Source: an uncultured Acidobacteriia bacterium (GTDB taxonomy: Bacteria > Acidobacteriota > Terriglobia > Bryobacterales > Bryobacteraceae). From it: 64,000 nucleotides of DNA. Both the position numbers and the translations under genes were made by a program. The stretch spans positions 30,628 through 94,627 of the forward strand of contig CAIYHG010000077.1 in assembly GCA_903925975.1 (NCBI GenBank), in the 5' to 3' direction. The notes under the pieces are model-generated. The model saw nothing but the letters and a program-made list of their open reading frames with translations. It made no database searches and was not told the origin of the DNA. Positions within the stretch are counted from its first letter, which is position 1. Each line of letters starts with the position of its first letter. Below are positions 1 through 9,425 of this stretch, in pieces.

Positions 1-516
1 ATGGCGAGCGCCGCCCCGCTCCATCCCCGTCCCACGCCGCCAACCGACCTCGAAGTCAAAGCCGCTTTTGCGTTGAACTTCATCCGGCTGGTTCGGTGGC
101 CGGCCGTTCCCGGCGAACGCGACGCTTCCACGCTGGCCGTATGCGGCGTGGCGGAAAGCGATTTCCTCGAAGCGGTCCGCAAGGCCACCGAAGGCAAGAC
201 CGTCGGCGGGCGGGTGGTAAAGTTCCGTGTCCTGGCGGTCTCCGAAACGGACCAGTGCCGCGTGCTGATCTTCGATGGCGCCAACTTCGGCGCGGCGCGT
301 TCCACTCTTTCCGGCATTCGCGGGCTACCCATTCTTACGGTAGGGAACGGCCCCGGTTTTCTCGATGCCGGCGGGATGTTCGAACTTGTCGTGGAAGAAC
401 GGAAGGTACGCTTCAACGCCGGGTTGGAGGCGATCCGCCGCTCCGGCCTGGAAGTGAACGCGAAAGTGCTCTATCTGGCGCGTAACTTGCGCCCCGGAGG
501 CGGGCTTGGTTTCTAG
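1..516 (+). CDS. YfiR-like (DUF4154) periplasmic protein, probably 5'-truncated by the window edge
   Basis: The 171-residue product matches the YfiR/DUF4154 pattern: an early [15 protein letters not shown] segment, a central CRVLIF strand and a late LPILTVGN...[10 protein letters not shown]...VRFNAGLEA block ending in ...[11 protein letters not shown]. In the known YfiBNR system YfiR is a periplasmic repressor of the membrane diguanylate cyclase YfiN. No signal peptide is visible, so the ATG at base 1 is probably internal and the true start lies outside the window. The gene overlaps the following hybrid kinase by 11 bases, so the two are translationally coupled. I infer that this YfiR-like protein controls that kinase instead of a cyclase. 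Confidence 0.8.
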   Translation: MASAAPLHPRPTPPTDLEVKAAFALNFIRLVRWPAVPGERDASTLAVCGVAESDFLEAVRKATEGKTVGGRVVKFRVLAVSETDQCRVLIFDGANFGAARSTLSGIRGLPILTVGNGPGFLDAGGMFELVVEERKVRFNAGLEAIRRSGLEVNAKVLYLARNLRPGGGLGF

Positions 517-2542
517 GTACGCCAACCGCTTTAGGCGGATGTCCCTGCGCAGCAAGATCACGGCTCTGGCGCTGCTGACCAGCGTGATCGCCGTGGGAGG
601 AACCGCGTTCGGTTTGCTGGTCTACGAGCTGGTTTGGGTCCGGGCTGAGTTGCGCCAGCGGGTGGCGACCACGTGCGACATCATCGGCAGTGATGCCTCC
701 CCGGCGCTGGTCTTCAACGATTGGAAAGACCTTGGGCGCAGCCTCTCCGCATTGAGCAACGACCCCGCCGTGACCCGGGCTTACATCTTCGACGGCGCCG
801 GACAACTGGTCGCGTCCTATGCGCGCTCTGGCGAGGGGGCTTCCTCGAAGCCTTCCGGCCCCGCGGAAGCCGCCAAACAAGCCTCGGGCCAATTCATCGT
901 AAGGCCCATACGCCTCGACGGCGAAGTTATCGGATCTATCGCCATCGAAGCCAGCTTGGCGGCGCTGCGCACTCGCGCGCTGTACTACTCGGCAATTGCC
1001 GGGGGGCTGGCTCTTTTCTTCCTCGCTCTGGCGCAAACGGCCGCTCGCCGTATGGAAGCCAGCATTACCGGACCGCTGCTCAAACTCCAGCAGGCAGCCG
1101 GCTACGTCTCCTCGCATCCGGATTATTCCGTGCGCCTGGATGCCGAAACCTCAGACGAGATCGGCGGCGTGATCCGCGCCTTTAACAAGATGATGGAGGA
1201 GATTCAGGAACGGGACCGGCGGCTGTCGCAGTGGGGACAGGAACTCGAGAGGCAGGTGCAATCGCGGACGCAGGAACTGACCGGAGCCAACGCCAGCCTT
1301 TCCGCCGCTAAGGAAAAGGCCGAAGCGGCGGTCCGCGCCAAGAGCGAGTTCCTGGCGACGATGAGTCATGAGATCCGAACGCCGATGAATGCGGTGATCG
1401 GAATGACCGAGTTGCTGCTGGAGACGGATCTCTCGGGACCGCAGAGGGACTACGCGGAAACCGTGCGCCAGTCCGGGGAGGCGCTACTCGCAGTCGTCAA
1501 CGACGTTCTGGACCTTTCGCGGCTCGAGGCCGGCCGCATGGAAGTGGAGAGAATCTCGTTTTCCCCGCGAAAAGCCATCCAGCAGGCGGAAGCGATTGTG
1601 CGGGAACCCGCTCTTCGCAAAAAGCTGACCCTCGAATCGGCGGTCTCGGATGAAGTTCCGTGCAACATTCTTGGCGACCCGGGCAGGTTCCGGCAGGTCT
1701 TGCTCAATCTGCTCAGTAACGCGGTGAAATTCACTCCTTCGGGCGGCGTGCGCCTACGCGTCGAGGCGGCGCAGGCGAGCGGGGGAACCGTGCTGCGCGT
1801 GGAGGTGGCAGACACTGGTATCGGCATTCCATTCGAGGCGCAGGGGAAGCTTTTTGAGGCGTTCACTCAGGCGGATTCTTCGATGACGCGCCGGTATGGC
1901 GGCGCCGGGCTCGGTCTGGCCATTTCGAAGCGCCTGGTTACGGCCATGCACGGCGAAATCGGCTTCGGCAGCGAACCCGGGTCGGGCTCGGTCTTCTGGT
2001 TCACCATCCCTCTGGTTGCGGCGCCCGCGGCTGCCGCACTGGAGAAGCGGGAGGAACCGGCCGTGGGAACCGCGGCCGGGAGTCGCTTTTCGGCCCTGCT
2101 CGCCGAGGACAATCCCATCAATCAGAAACTAGCCCGCCTGCTGCTGGCGCGCATGGGCTTTCTTGTCCATGCCGTCTCCAACGGGCTCGAGGCCGTGGAA
2201 GCCGCCGCCGCCATGCCCTTTGACATCATATTGATGGATTGCCAGATGCCCGATCTCGATGGCTACGAAGCCACACGCCAGATCCGCGCCGCGGAACATC
2301 CGGAGCGGCGGGCGTATATCGTTGCCACAACCGCGAATGCGCTGGCGGGCGAGCGCGAGAAATGCCGCGCCGCCGGAATGGACGACTACCTCCCGAAGCC
2401 GATCAAAACCGAGGAACTGGAGCGCAAACTGGCCGGCGTTGTGGCGCGCCGCCGGGCGCTTCAGTTTCCGCAGGGCGCCCCGGCCGGGGCCGCGGGTCTT
2501 TTAGGCGGCGATGGTGTTTCAGAATGCACATTTCAGGCTTAG
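506..2542 (+). CDS. CHASE8-type hybrid sensor histidine kinase with C-terminal receiver
   Basis: The start is a TTG preceded at five bases by GGAGG; the next ATG (539) has no better site. The 678-residue protein has a membrane segment at about 17-42, a CHASE8-like periplasmic region at 45-155, a second membrane segment at about 160-177, HAMP at 180-240 and a short coiled coil. The HisKA domain has [14 protein letters not shown] with phospho-His at 288. A HATPase domain follows ([18 protein letters not shown]), then a receiver domain near 530-650 with a [10 protein letters not shown] acceptor region. No HPt domain follows, so the output partner is elsewhere. CHASE8 is also the sensor of YfiN, which fits the YfiR-like gene immediately upstream. 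Confidence 0.9.
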   Translation: MVSRYANRFRRMSLRSKITALALLTSVIAVGGTAFGLLVYELVWVRAELRQRVATTCDIIGSDASPALVFNDWKDLGRSLSALSNDPAVTRAYIFDGAGQLVASYARSGEGASSKPSGPAEAAKQASGQFIVRPIRLDGEVIGSIAIEASLAALRTRALYYSAIAGGLALFFLALAQTAARRMEASITGPLLKLQQAAGYVSSHPDYSVRLDAETSDEIGGVIRAFNKMMEEIQERDRRLSQWGQELERQVQSRTQELTGANASLSAAKEKAEAAVRAKSEFLATMSHEIRTPMNAVIGMTELLLETDLSGPQRDYAETVRQSGEALLAVVNDVLDLSRLEAGRMEVERISFSPRKAIQQAEAIVREPALRKKLTLESAVSDEVPCNILGDPGRFRQVLLNLLSNAVKFTPSGGVRLRVEAAQASGGTVLRVEVADTGIGIPFEAQGKLFEAFTQADSSMTRRYGGAGLGLAISKRLVTAMHGEIGFGSEPGSGSVFWFTIPLVAAPAAAALEKREEPAVGTAAGSRFSALLAEDNPINQKLARLLLARMGFLVHAVSNGLEAVEAAAAMPFDIILMDCQMPDLDGYEATRQIRAAEHPERRAYIVATTANALAGEREKCRAAGMDDYLPKPIKTEELERKLAGVVARRRALQFPQGAPAGAAGLLGGDGVSECTFQA

Positions 2543-2656
2543 AGGCCTTTTGCCACTTGCGCCCGCAGGAGAAATCGTTCCAGAATCGGCTCAGGACATT
2601 AAGACCTGTTATTGCCGGACGGGCGCCAGGCGGCGCTCGACAATGGAGCAGACTGC

Positions 2657-3532
2657 ATGGATACAGTTTCAAGAAGGCGTTTTTTGGAAAATAGCGCGCT
2701 AGGCATCGCCGCAACCAGTTTGGCCGCGCCCTCGCTGTGCGCGCAGGATTGGGCGCGCCAGGCCGTGGACAAATCGCCGCGCAAGCGCGAGTGGGTCAGC
2801 GTGAAGCACGATGGCAGGTCCGTCGAATCCGTCGTCGCGCACCCGCAAGGCTCGGAGAAAGCGCCCGCTATCGTCGTCATCCACGAGATCTTCGGAATGA
2901 GCGATTGGGCGGAGAAGGTGGCTGACGAGTTTGCCGAAGCCGGTTACCTGGCGATCGCTCCCGATCTGCTTTCGGGAATGGCGCCCAAGGGCGGCGGCAC
3001 CAAGGAACTCGAGGCGAGCGCGCCGGCTGCGGCGCCGCCTGGGGCTCCTGCGGGCGGCGGTGTGGGCGGCTCGGTCGGCAGCGCGATTCAGAAACTGCCG
3101 CCGGCGCAAATAACGGCGGATCTCAACGCGGTGGCCGACTACGTGAAGAAACTCCCCGGCTGCAATGGGAAGGTCTGCGTGGTGGGTTTCTCCTGGGGAG
3201 GCGGGCAGTCTTACACGTTCGCCACGAACCGGAAAGACCTGGCGGCTTCGTTCGTGTTCTACGGGACACCCCCGGATGCGGCTGCGATGGCCAACATCCA
3301 GTGCCCGGTGTATGGTTTCTATGGCGGAGCCGATGCCCGCGTCAGCGGCACCGTTCCCGGCGCCCAGGAAGCCATGAAGGCGGCCGGCAAGTTTTACGAG
3401 CCGGTGATTTACGAAGGCGCGGCCCACGGGTTCATGCGCGGCGGAGAGCAACCCGACGCCACTGAGCCCAACAAGAAGGCTCGCGATGCAGCGTGGGTGA
3501 AACTGAAGGCGCTGAGACCGAAGTTCGTATAA
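2657..3532 (+). CDS. Tat-exported dienelactone hydrolase family protein
   Basis: The start is the ATG at 2657, preceded by GGAG; it places a twin-arginine signal (SRRRFLENSALG, residues 5-16) at the N-terminus of a 291-residue protein. The alpha/beta-hydrolase fold shows HEIFGMSDW near residue 76, the nucleophile motif GFSWGG with Ser179, and a C-terminal AAHGFM carrying the catalytic His. Classical dienelactone hydrolases use Cys as nucleophile; Ser here suggests a general esterase. A Gly/Pro/Ala-rich insertion (about 120-141) is unusual. The substrate is not predictable. The gene stands alone and converges with yjbQ across a terminator-like hairpin. Confidence 0.85.
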   Translation: MDTVSRRRFLENSALGIAATSLAAPSLCAQDWARQAVDKSPRKREWVSVKHDGRSVESVVAHPQGSEKAPAIVVIHEIFGMSDWAEKVADEFAEAGYLAIAPDLLSGMAPKGGGTKELEASAPAAAPPGAPAGGGVGGSVGSAIQKLPPAQITADLNAVADYVKKLPGCNGKVCVVGFSWGGGQSYTFATNRKDLAASFVFYGTPPDAAAMANIQCPVYGFYGGADARVSGTVPGAQEAMKAAGKFYEPVIYEGAAHGFMRGGEQPDATEPNKKARDAAWVKLKALRPKFV

Positions 3533-3550
3533 GGCCGGATTAGACCGGCC
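3533..3550. terminator. Short hairpin between convergent genes
   Basis: GGCCGG and CCGGCC form a perfect 6-bp stem around a 6-base loop directly after the hydrolase stop codon. There is no clear T tract. The position between converging genes suggests transcription termination for one or both. Confidence 0.45.
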
Positions 3551-3575
3551 CAGTTGAATCAGTCCGCGTGAGCGC

Positions 3576-3995
3576 TCAATCGCCGAGCACGGTTGCGGTG
3601 ATTTCGCGCTCGCGCGGACGGTCGTCGAAATCGCACAGGACGATCTGCTGCCAGGTTCCTACCCCCAGGCGCCCATCGATCACGGGAAAACTCCGGCTGG
3701 TTCCTATGAGAGCGCTGCGCAAGTGCGCGTAGCCGTTCTCGTCGCCCCATCGCGCGTTGTGGGCGTAATCGAGGTTGGCCGGGGCGATGTTGTCGAGCGC
3801 GCGCCTGAGGTCCGCCACGCAGCCGAGTTCGTATTCGAGCGTAGTGATGCCCAGCGTGGAGCCCGCTCCGGAAACGTTCACGATGCCGCGGCGGATGCCG
3901 CTTTCCGCCACCGCGCTCTCCACCTCGGCGCTGATATCGCGCACGTCTGCGCGGCCGCGCGTCGAAACGCGGAAGGTCTTCTGAAATGCGCCCAT
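3576..3995 (-). CDS. YjbQ/UPF0047 family protein
   Basis: The 139-residue product has the length and layout of the YjbQ family: GIVNVSGAGSTLGITTLEYE near residues 37-56, then DYAHNARWGDENGYAHLRSALIGTS and a C-terminal GRLGVGTWQQIVLCDFD segment. Both conserved His residues (in YAHN and AHLRS) are present. The E. coli homologue has weak thiamine-phosphate synthase activity, but the physiological role of the family is unsettled. The first family motif usually contains a His before two Thr; here it reads SGAGST, a deviation that may affect a ligand site. It lies upstream of nothing obviously related. Confidence 0.85.
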   Translation of the reverse strand: MGAFQKTFRVSTRGRADVRDISAEVESAVAESGIRRGIVNVSGAGSTLGITTLEYELGCVADLRRALDNIAPANLDYAHNARWGDENGYAHLRSALIGTSRSFPVIDGRLGVGTWQQIVLCDFDDRPREREITATVLGD

Positions 3996-4024
3996 ATCCG
4001 GCGAGTGTAGCGCAGCGGCCCTGC

Positions 4025-4429
4025 TTATTCCTGTTTTTCGGGTTTGAAGCGCAGCGCCGCCGAGTTAATGCAATAGCGCTGGCCGGTCGGCTTCGGACCG
4101 TCTACAAACAGGTGCCCAAGGTGGGCTTCGCATTGGCTGCAGCGGACCTCGGTGCGCACCATGAAGTGCGACGAATCTTGCCCCGTGGCAATATTCTCCG
4201 CGCTCGCCGGCGCCCAGAAGCTCGGCCAGCCGGAACCCGAATCATACTTCTCGCCGGAGCGGAAAAGCGACGCGCCGCAGCGGACGCATTGGTAGACTCC
4301 CTGGTCGTGGTGATCCCAGTACTCGCCGGTGAAGGGGGGCTCCGTCCCACCCTTGCACGTTACCTCGTACTGCTTATGCGTGAGTTCCCCACGCCAGTCG
4401 GCGTCGGTCTTGACAATCTTCGGCGACAT
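4025..4429 (-). CDS. msrB: Peptide-methionine (R)-S-oxide reductase MsrB
   Basis: MsrB reduces the R epimer of methionine sulfoxide in proteins and repairs oxidative damage in the cytoplasm. The start at 4429 is chosen over an upstream ATG because GAGGAGG lies just before it; it yields 134 residues, normal for a single-domain MsrB. Four zinc ligands are visible (Cys48, Cys51, Cys97, Cys100). The active-site region [11 protein letters not shown] places the catalytic Cys at 120. No signal peptide or MsrA fusion is present. The neighbouring hemerythrin gene is divergent, so the two may share a promoter region and an oxidative-stress context. Confidence 0.95.
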   Translation of the reverse strand: MSPKIVKTDADWRGELTHKQYEVTCKGGTEPPFTGEYWDHHDQGVYQCVRCGASLFRSGEKYDSGSGWPSFWAPASAENIATGQDSSHFMVRTEVRCSQCEAHLGHLFVDGPKPTGQRYCINSAALRFKPEKQE

Positions 4430-4627
4430 TATCTCCTCCTCGCGCTTCCCGGGTTTACGGTTGCGGGGCTGGGCCAAAAGCAGGTCCGCCCCGAAACGCA
4501 TCCCGGCATCCCTGGACCCATTTTCGCGCATCAGCGGCGCGCCGGTGCAGGGGCGGTATCCCGGTGATGCGCAGCCGCCGTGCGACCATCAAGTGTCGGG
4601 CCGGCTTGCGGCCGGACCCGCACAACC

Positions 4628-5017
4628 ATGCCTGCTTTCGCAGATCCCCTCATAAAGGAACACCGCGCAATCGAAGGGAGGCTCGAAGCCATAGCGGAGA
4701 AACTTGCCTCCGGACACCTGGACGCCGCGCCCTTCGGGGAACTTCGCCAGGAGGTGACGATGCACTATCTGCGCGAGTCGCAGTTTCTCGCAGCCCTCAG
4801 GGAGCATGAGCCGCAATTGGCCGCCAAAATCGCCGCGCAGCATGAAGAAGCTCTGGAGATCGCGGCCGAATGCGAGGAATCGATGGCCGCTGGCCAGGAT
4901 TCCGACGTCCGAGCCTTGGCGCGCCGCTTTGTCGCGATCGCGCAGCACAACATAATAGAGGAAGAACGCGATGTATTCCCCCTGGCAGAACGCTGCTTCG
5001 GCGCCCGAGCCGAGTAA
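4628..5017 (+). CDS. Hemerythrin (HHE) domain protein
   Basis: The 129-residue protein is one HHE-cation-binding domain. Iron-ligand candidates occur in order: KEHRAIEG (His near 11), MHYLRESQF, REHEPQL, AQHEEALE and AQHNIIEEERDVFPL. Such proteins hold a di-iron site and bind oxygen, nitric oxide or act in iron/redox sensing. ATG 4628 is used because the domain begins directly after it; an upstream in-frame ATG at 4580 would add a non-conserved extension. The 3' end overlaps the following lipoprotein gene by 47 bases in another frame, suggesting co-transcription. Function beyond di-iron binding cannot be assigned. Confidence 0.85.
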   Translation: MPAFADPLIKEHRAIEGRLEAIAEKLASGHLDAAPFGELRQEVTMHYLRESQFLAALREHEPQLAAKIAAQHEEALEIAAECEESMAAGQDSDVRALARRFVAIAQHNIIEEERDVFPLAERCFGARAE

Positions 5018-5504
5018 CCCCGGGCTCGCACGCGGATGGCGCATAGCCCTCGCGCCACTTGGCGTAGCTCTCGCCCTCCTGCTGGCCGCTTGCGCCGCCG
5101 CCCCGCCGCCGCAAGCCACGCAGCCGAAGGGCGACCCTACCGCCGAACCCGCCTACGCCCAAGCCATCAAAGAACTATCTGGCCTGAACCGCCAAGCGGA
5201 AGAACTGATGCGTAATGGCAGCCTGAAGGAAGCAGCCGACGCGATCACGAAGGGCCTGCCGCTTCAAGCCCGCCTGGTAGAGCCATCCCGTCCCACGCTT
5301 CCGGCCATGGAAGCCGCATCGGACCTGGACGACCTCTATGCCCGCATCCTTCTAGCCAATCACCGCGACGGCTGGGCACGGCTGATGTACCAGAAGAACC
5401 TGGCTCGATGGAGAAACTGGGAGCTCCAAACCCCAGACACCGCCCGACGCCTGAAGCTAGCCCAGGAAGGCATCCGGGAGTGCGACCGCCGCATCGGTCA
5501 GTAA
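4971..5504 (+). CDS. Putative lipoprotein of unknown function
   Basis: The 177-residue product begins with a polar stretch of about 22 residues, a hydrophobic segment LAPLGVALALLLAAC and a lipobox-like cysteine at about 41. It therefore looks like an envelope lipoprotein, although the n-region is unusually long. No better in-frame start occurs downstream. The mature part is helical, with Leu/Glu/Ala-rich segments (AIKELSGLNRQAEELM and a repeat-like KEAADAITKGLPLQ) resembling a single helical-repeat unit. It overlaps the hemerythrin gene by 47 bases. I do not recognise a family. Confidence 0.6.
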   Translation: MYSPWQNAASAPEPSNPGLARGWRIALAPLGVALALLLAACAAAPPPQATQPKGDPTAEPAYAQAIKELSGLNRQAEELMRNGSLKEAADAITKGLPLQARLVEPSRPTLPAMEAASDLDDLYARILLANHRDGWARLMYQKNLARWRNWELQTPDTARRLKLAQEGIRECDRRIGQ

Positions 5505-5593
5505 GCTTTCAGGAAGGGCTCCGGCGCGGGCCTTGACCTTCGCTTTACATCTCACCTGCGCTCGTATATTCTGCAACTTCACCAAGGACCGCC

Positions 5594-6754
5594 ATGAGCC
5601 TCATCTATCGAACTGCGTGGATCGCCCCTCTCCTGTTTGTGGCCGGATGTTGGGCGCAAACGGACGATTCGAAGCCGGCCATCACCAACGTGCGCGGGGC
5701 CGAGTATCCTCGCGTCCACTCCGACGGAAGGGTTACCTTCCGGGTGGCGGCGCCGACCGCGCAGAAGGTGCAACTCGACGCCCCGCCGGCTGCCGGTTCC
5801 CCCAGCGGCTTGGGCGGTGGCCCCTTTGACATGGTGAAGGACAAGGACGGCTTTTGGACCGTGACCACGCCGCCTGCAGTGCCCGGTTTCCATTACTACA
5901 ACCTTCTGATTGATGGCGTCACCGTCAACGATCCATCGAGCGAAACCTTCTTTGGCTTCAACAAGGAAACCAGCGGCGTCGAGGTCCCCGAGCCGGGCGT
6001 CGATTTCTATTACCCCAAGAACGTGCCGCACGGCGAAGTGCGCATGAAGTGGTACTACTCCAAGATCACCGAGTCCTTCCGCCCGGCCTACATCTACACG
6101 CCGCCCGATTACGACAAGAACGCCGGGAAGCGTTACCCGGTGCTCTATCTGCGCCACGGCGGGGGCGAGAACCTGTATGGCTGGGTCAAGCAGGGAATGA
6201 TGAACTTCATCATGGATAACCTGCTCGCGGAGGGCAAGATCGTTCCGATGCTGGTGGTGATGGAAAACGGCGCCGCGAGCCGTCCGGGCGAAGCCTTGAC
6301 GAACAACGGCGCGACTCAAGGAACCATAGTCGACGTCACCATGAAGGAACTGATTCCGATGATCGACGCCTCATTCCGCACCCGCGCCGACCGCGAACAC
6401 CGCGCCATGGCCGGGCTTTCGATGGGCAGCGGCCAGACAATGCAGATCGGGCTGACCAACCTCGATTCGTTCTCCTGGTTGGGCGCCTTCAGTTTTCCGT
6501 CGGGGAATTTCGATGTGCGGAAGTCGTACGGCGGCGTTTTCAACGACGCGGCAGGCTTCAACAAGAAGGTGCACCTGCTCTATTTCAGCGCGGGCACGGC
6601 TGAAACCAGAATCCACGACGGCGCCAAGGCGGCTCACGACGCCATCGAGAAGGCGGGCATCAAGACCCCCTTCATAGAATTCCCCAAGACCGCGCACGAG
6701 TGGCAGACCTGGCGCAAGGCGCTCTACGATTTCGCGCCCAGGATCTTCAAGTAG
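5594..6754 (+). CDS. Secreted esterase (esterase D / CE1-like) with N-terminal CBM48-like domain
   Basis: The 386-residue protein starts with a signal peptide ending in a lipobox-like VAGC (Cys19). Residues 35-115 resemble the beta-sandwich found before bacterial feruloyl and xylan esterases (RVTFRVAAPTAQKVQLD, then GFHYYNLLIDG). The C-terminal alpha/beta-hydrolase has YPVLYLRHGGGENLYGWVKQG, the nucleophile motif AGLSMGSG (Ser276) and a late HEWQTWRKAL with the catalytic His. Such enzymes remove acyl or feruloyl groups from plant polysaccharides, which fits a soil saprophyte. The start ATG is at 5594 with a weak ribosome site. Confidence 0.85.
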   Translation: MSLIYRTAWIAPLLFVAGCWAQTDDSKPAITNVRGAEYPRVHSDGRVTFRVAAPTAQKVQLDAPPAAGSPSGLGGGPFDMVKDKDGFWTVTTPPAVPGFHYYNLLIDGVTVNDPSSETFFGFNKETSGVEVPEPGVDFYYPKNVPHGEVRMKWYYSKITESFRPAYIYTPPDYDKNAGKRYPVLYLRHGGGENLYGWVKQGMMNFIMDNLLAEGKIVPMLVVMENGAASRPGEALTNNGATQGTIVDVTMKELIPMIDASFRTRADREHRAMAGLSMGSGQTMQIGLTNLDSFSWLGAFSFPSGNFDVRKSYGGVFNDAAGFNKKVHLLYFSAGTAETRIHDGAKAAHDAIEKAGIKTPFIEFPKTAHEWQTWRKALYDFAPRIFK

Positions 6755-6782
6755 GGCGGGATTGACCGTCGTTGAGGGGATT

Positions 6783-6832
6783 TGGTGAACCTGGTAGGGT
6801 TCGAACTCACTAGCTCTTCCACGCCATGGAAG
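6783..6832 (-). pseudogene. 3'-half remnant of tRNA-Ala(GGC)
   Basis: Read on the minus strand, this stretch gives the anticodon arm CTTCC-ATGGCGT-GGAAG, a variable region, a T-arm with TTCGAAC and an acceptor 3' strand ending in CCA. No D-arm or 5' acceptor strand precedes it. From 6781 to 6832 it matches 45 of 52 bases of the intact tRNA-Ala gene region at 45665-45716, in the same orientation. The T-stem contains a mismatch, so it is not functional. The similarity stops at the anticodon stem, as in attachment sites left by tRNA-targeting integrases. Confidence 0.75.
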
Positions 6833-6967
6833 GGAACGGTAGAGGCGGAAGAGCGCCGTTCTGGGGGAAGTGCACGGGAAGAACTTCCAGGTTGGGCTCG
6901 GCCGCTGAACCGCGGCTGCGGAGGCTCGCCGGAAAAGCGCGGCGGCCTCCGCATCACGTCTCCCTGA

Positions 6968-8719
6968 CTACCTTGCGGCGATGGGCCCGCCAATCTCCGT
7001 GCCGATCACGTCGCCGGAAATCACGAGTTCCACGCGCCGATTCTGCTGGCGCCCGGTTGCAGTCTCGTTGGAAGCGACAGGCTGGGCTTCTCCGAAGCCC
7101 TTAGCCGTGACCGAACCCGCCGCCATTCCCTCGCCTGTGAGGTAATCGCGAACAGCCTCGCCACGCTGCTCGGAGAGGCGCTGGTTGTACTCAACGCCGC
7201 CGACGCTGTCCGTGTAGCCTTCTACGTCAAGTCTCAGGCCGGGATGCCCCGAAACTATGCCGGCCACCTTCGCCAACTTCTCCCGCGCGAGAGGCCGCAG
7301 AGAGAACTTGGCCGTGTCGAAGAGCACGTCCGACATGTTCACGATCAAGCCGCGCGCGCTATCGCGTGTCTGCAGAATGGCGTTGAACTGGAGCAGCAAC
7401 TGCGAGCGCAACGCCACCTTCTCCGCTTCGGCCCGGGCCTTGTCCCCGGCTGCGCGATCGAGATCGGCCTGTAGGCCCGCCCGTTGCGCGTCATTCTCCC
7501 GCTTCAGGCGATCCGCTTCGTTCGCGGCGGCAACCGTGTTCGCGTCGTTCGCCTGCCTCAAGCGATCCGCTTCGGCGTTTGCGGCCACCATATTCGCATC
7601 GTTCGCCAGCCTCAAGCGGTCCGCTTCGGCGTTTGCGGCGGCCATCTGTGAGTCATTGGCGCGCCTCAGGCGGTCCGCTTCGGCGAGAGAAGATACCGCT
7701 TGCGCATCCTTTTCCCGCATCAAGCGCTCCGAATTGGCCTGCGCCGCGATCCGAGCTGCGTCGGCCTCGCGGGTGACTCGATCGGTTTCCAACTGCGCTG
7801 CGGCGCGTTCGCGATCCGACCGCGCTTCGCGGTCTAACGACTGCTGACGCTCTGCCGCGAGGGCATCCTCTTCCTGCCGTTTGACTGCGATGGCGCGTGC
7901 GTCCTCGGCCGTTTGAACCGCTTCGCGAGCGGTCATCGTCACCGGCTTCGTTCCCGCGTTACGCGCCTGGTAGGCCTCGGCCTGAGCCAGGCTCTTCTCG
8001 GCTTTTTGAAAGGTCTCGGTCGAATAGACGTCGGCGCCCATCGAGCGGGCGATCTGGACGGCATTGCGCGCTTCGTAGAGTTCCAGCGGCAACCTCTGGT
8101 CGAGCTTCAGCGCCAGCGGGTTTGCAAGGCGCTGATACTGCCCGCGCTGCAACAGTTCGTACTTGGCGTCAATCTGTTCGACCTTCCCCTGCGTATCGGA
8201 GCGCACTACGTTCTCCATTACGATGAGATCGCTAGGCCGGCTGACCGAATAGTAAGGCTCCGCAGTTACCACCAGCCCGAATGCCTGCAGTTGGGTGGTG
8301 ACGTTCAGCTTGCTCTTCGTGCCATTGAGCAGAATCTCGCCCAGGTTGGCCGTACGGCCTTCCGGCGTAATTGCCCACAGTACATAGGTCAGATACTCCG
8401 AACCCTGTTTGCTGGCGGGCTGCAGGCCATCGAATTCCACTTCGATTTCGATGTAGCCCTGCTTGCTCTCCACTTTCGCTTCGCCCCGGGCATTCGCCAG
8501 AAGTTCAGTGCCGCGGAAATCGACCTTCGTGGCCCCGCTGCGGTTCTGATAGTTCACCGCCTTCGCGGTCCGTTCCGTCACGGTGACGCGATAGATTGGG
8601 GCCGACCCAGCAGCCATCCTGGCCGCATTTTCGTTTACCTGCAAAGACGGGTTCTGGGCTAGCGGCGCCTGCGCCGCGACGAACCCGCATACCGTCAGGA
8701 ACGCGCTGATTAACTTCAT
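6968..8719 (-). CDS. OmpA-family outer membrane/peptidoglycan-linked protein with coiled-coil repeats
   Basis: The 583-residue protein has a signal peptide (1-20), an N-terminal beta-rich domain to about 210, a long helical coiled-coil region (about 235-440) and a C-terminal OmpA/MotB domain (about 455-575). The last contains FDTAKFSLRPLAREKLAKVA, GYTDSVGG, NQRLSEQRGEAVRDYL and QNRRVELVI, the usual peptidoglycan-binding pattern. Within the coil, an 18-residue unit beginning EADRLR recurs four times at 347, 365, 383 and 401. The start has GAGGA eight bases upstream. It probably tethers the outer membrane to the wall. The adjacent SYLF gene in the same direction suggests a shared envelope role. 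Confidence 0.85.
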   Translation of the reverse strand: MKLISAFLTVCGFVAAQAPLAQNPSLQVNENAARMAAGSAPIYRVTVTERTAKAVNYQNRSGATKVDFRGTELLANARGEAKVESKQGYIEIEVEFDGLQPASKQGSEYLTYVLWAITPEGRTANLGEILLNGTKSKLNVTTQLQAFGLVVTAEPYYSVSRPSDLIVMENVVRSDTQGKVEQIDAKYELLQRGQYQRLANPLALKLDQRLPLELYEARNAVQIARSMGADVYSTETFQKAEKSLAQAEAYQARNAGTKPVTMTAREAVQTAEDARAIAVKRQEEDALAAERQQSLDREARSDRERAAAQLETDRVTREADAARIAAQANSERLMREKDAQAVSSLAEADRLRRANDSQMAAANAEADRLRLANDANMVAANAEADRLRQANDANTVAAANEADRLKRENDAQRAGLQADLDRAAGDKARAEAEKVALRSQLLLQFNAILQTRDSARGLIVNMSDVLFDTAKFSLRPLAREKLAKVAGIVSGHPGLRLDVEGYTDSVGGVEYNQRLSEQRGEAVRDYLTGEGMAAGSVTAKGFGEAQPVASNETATGRQQNRRVELVISGDVIGTEIGGPIAAR

Positions 8720-8750
8720 CTGTTATCCTCTCGGTTCTCTCTCTACTCAC

Positions 8751-9425
8751 CTATTGCTCACGAAACGAGTACTTGTTCAGAAGGGCCATCAGGGGCGCGG
8801 CCGACTTGGGCGCGGAGCGTCCGTTGGTCACGATGTCCCGATTCTCCAGCTTCTTTCCGTAGAGCGTGTTGTTGTCGTCCAGATCCTGCCGCAGTGTGGC
8901 CCCTTCCAGAGCCAGACCGGCGAACAGGCCTTGTGACCGCGACCACGAGAGAATCTCCGCGTGCATCTGGGCGTCCGTCTGCGCGGTTGCCGTGCGGCCC
9001 ACCGGGCCCGCGGCCACGGAACCTTCAGCGCCCAAAGTGAATTTGCTTTGCAGCAGTTTCTCCGCGCCGCGCGCTGACATCACGAGCATGATCAGGTCAG
9101 TCGTCGATCCGCCGATCTGAAAGCCAACGCTGCCGCCTTCGATGCGAACCGTAGCGGGGGCTGACCAGCCGGAACCGCTCTTGGTGCGGCAGGAGAGATA
9201 GCCTTTCCCATACTTTCCGCCCACTATGAACGCCCCGGTCTTGAGACTCGGCACAATTACGATGCAGTGCGCTTTCTCAAGCAGGTCCTGAGGAATACCC
9301 TTGTCGGGCGTTGCCATGATTTCCGAAAAGACCGCTGCGGACTCTGCCAACCGGTTGGCAGGGGCCTTATCGATCGCCATCAACGACGTTGTTAGGGCCA
9401 AGCCGGCCACGATAGCTAATTTCAT
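8751..9425 (-). CDS. SYLF-domain (YSC84-type) exported lipid-binding protein
   Basis: The 224-residue product has a short signal peptide (LAIVAGLALTTSLMA) and a SYLF domain covering most of the rest. Visible landmarks are CIVIVPSLKTGAFIVGGKYGKG, CRTKSGSGWSAPATVRIEGG, VGFQIGGSTTDLIMLVM and FTLGAEGSVAAGPVGR. SYLF domains bind phosphoinositides in eukaryotes; bacterial members are secreted or periplasmic, with unknown lipid ligands. The ATG at 9425 has AGAGG upstream. It is transcribed toward the OmpA-like gene with a 31-base gap, so co-transcription is likely. Confidence 0.85.
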   Translation of the reverse strand: MKLAIVAGLALTTSLMAIDKAPANRLAESAAVFSEIMATPDKGIPQDLLEKAHCIVIVPSLKTGAFIVGGKYGKGYLSCRTKSGSGWSAPATVRIEGGSVGFQIGGSTTDLIMLVMSARGAEKLLQSKFTLGAEGSVAAGPVGRTATAQTDAQMHAEILSWSRSQGLFAGLALEGATLRQDLDDNNTLYGKKLENRDIVTNGRSAPKSAAPLMALLNKYSFREQ

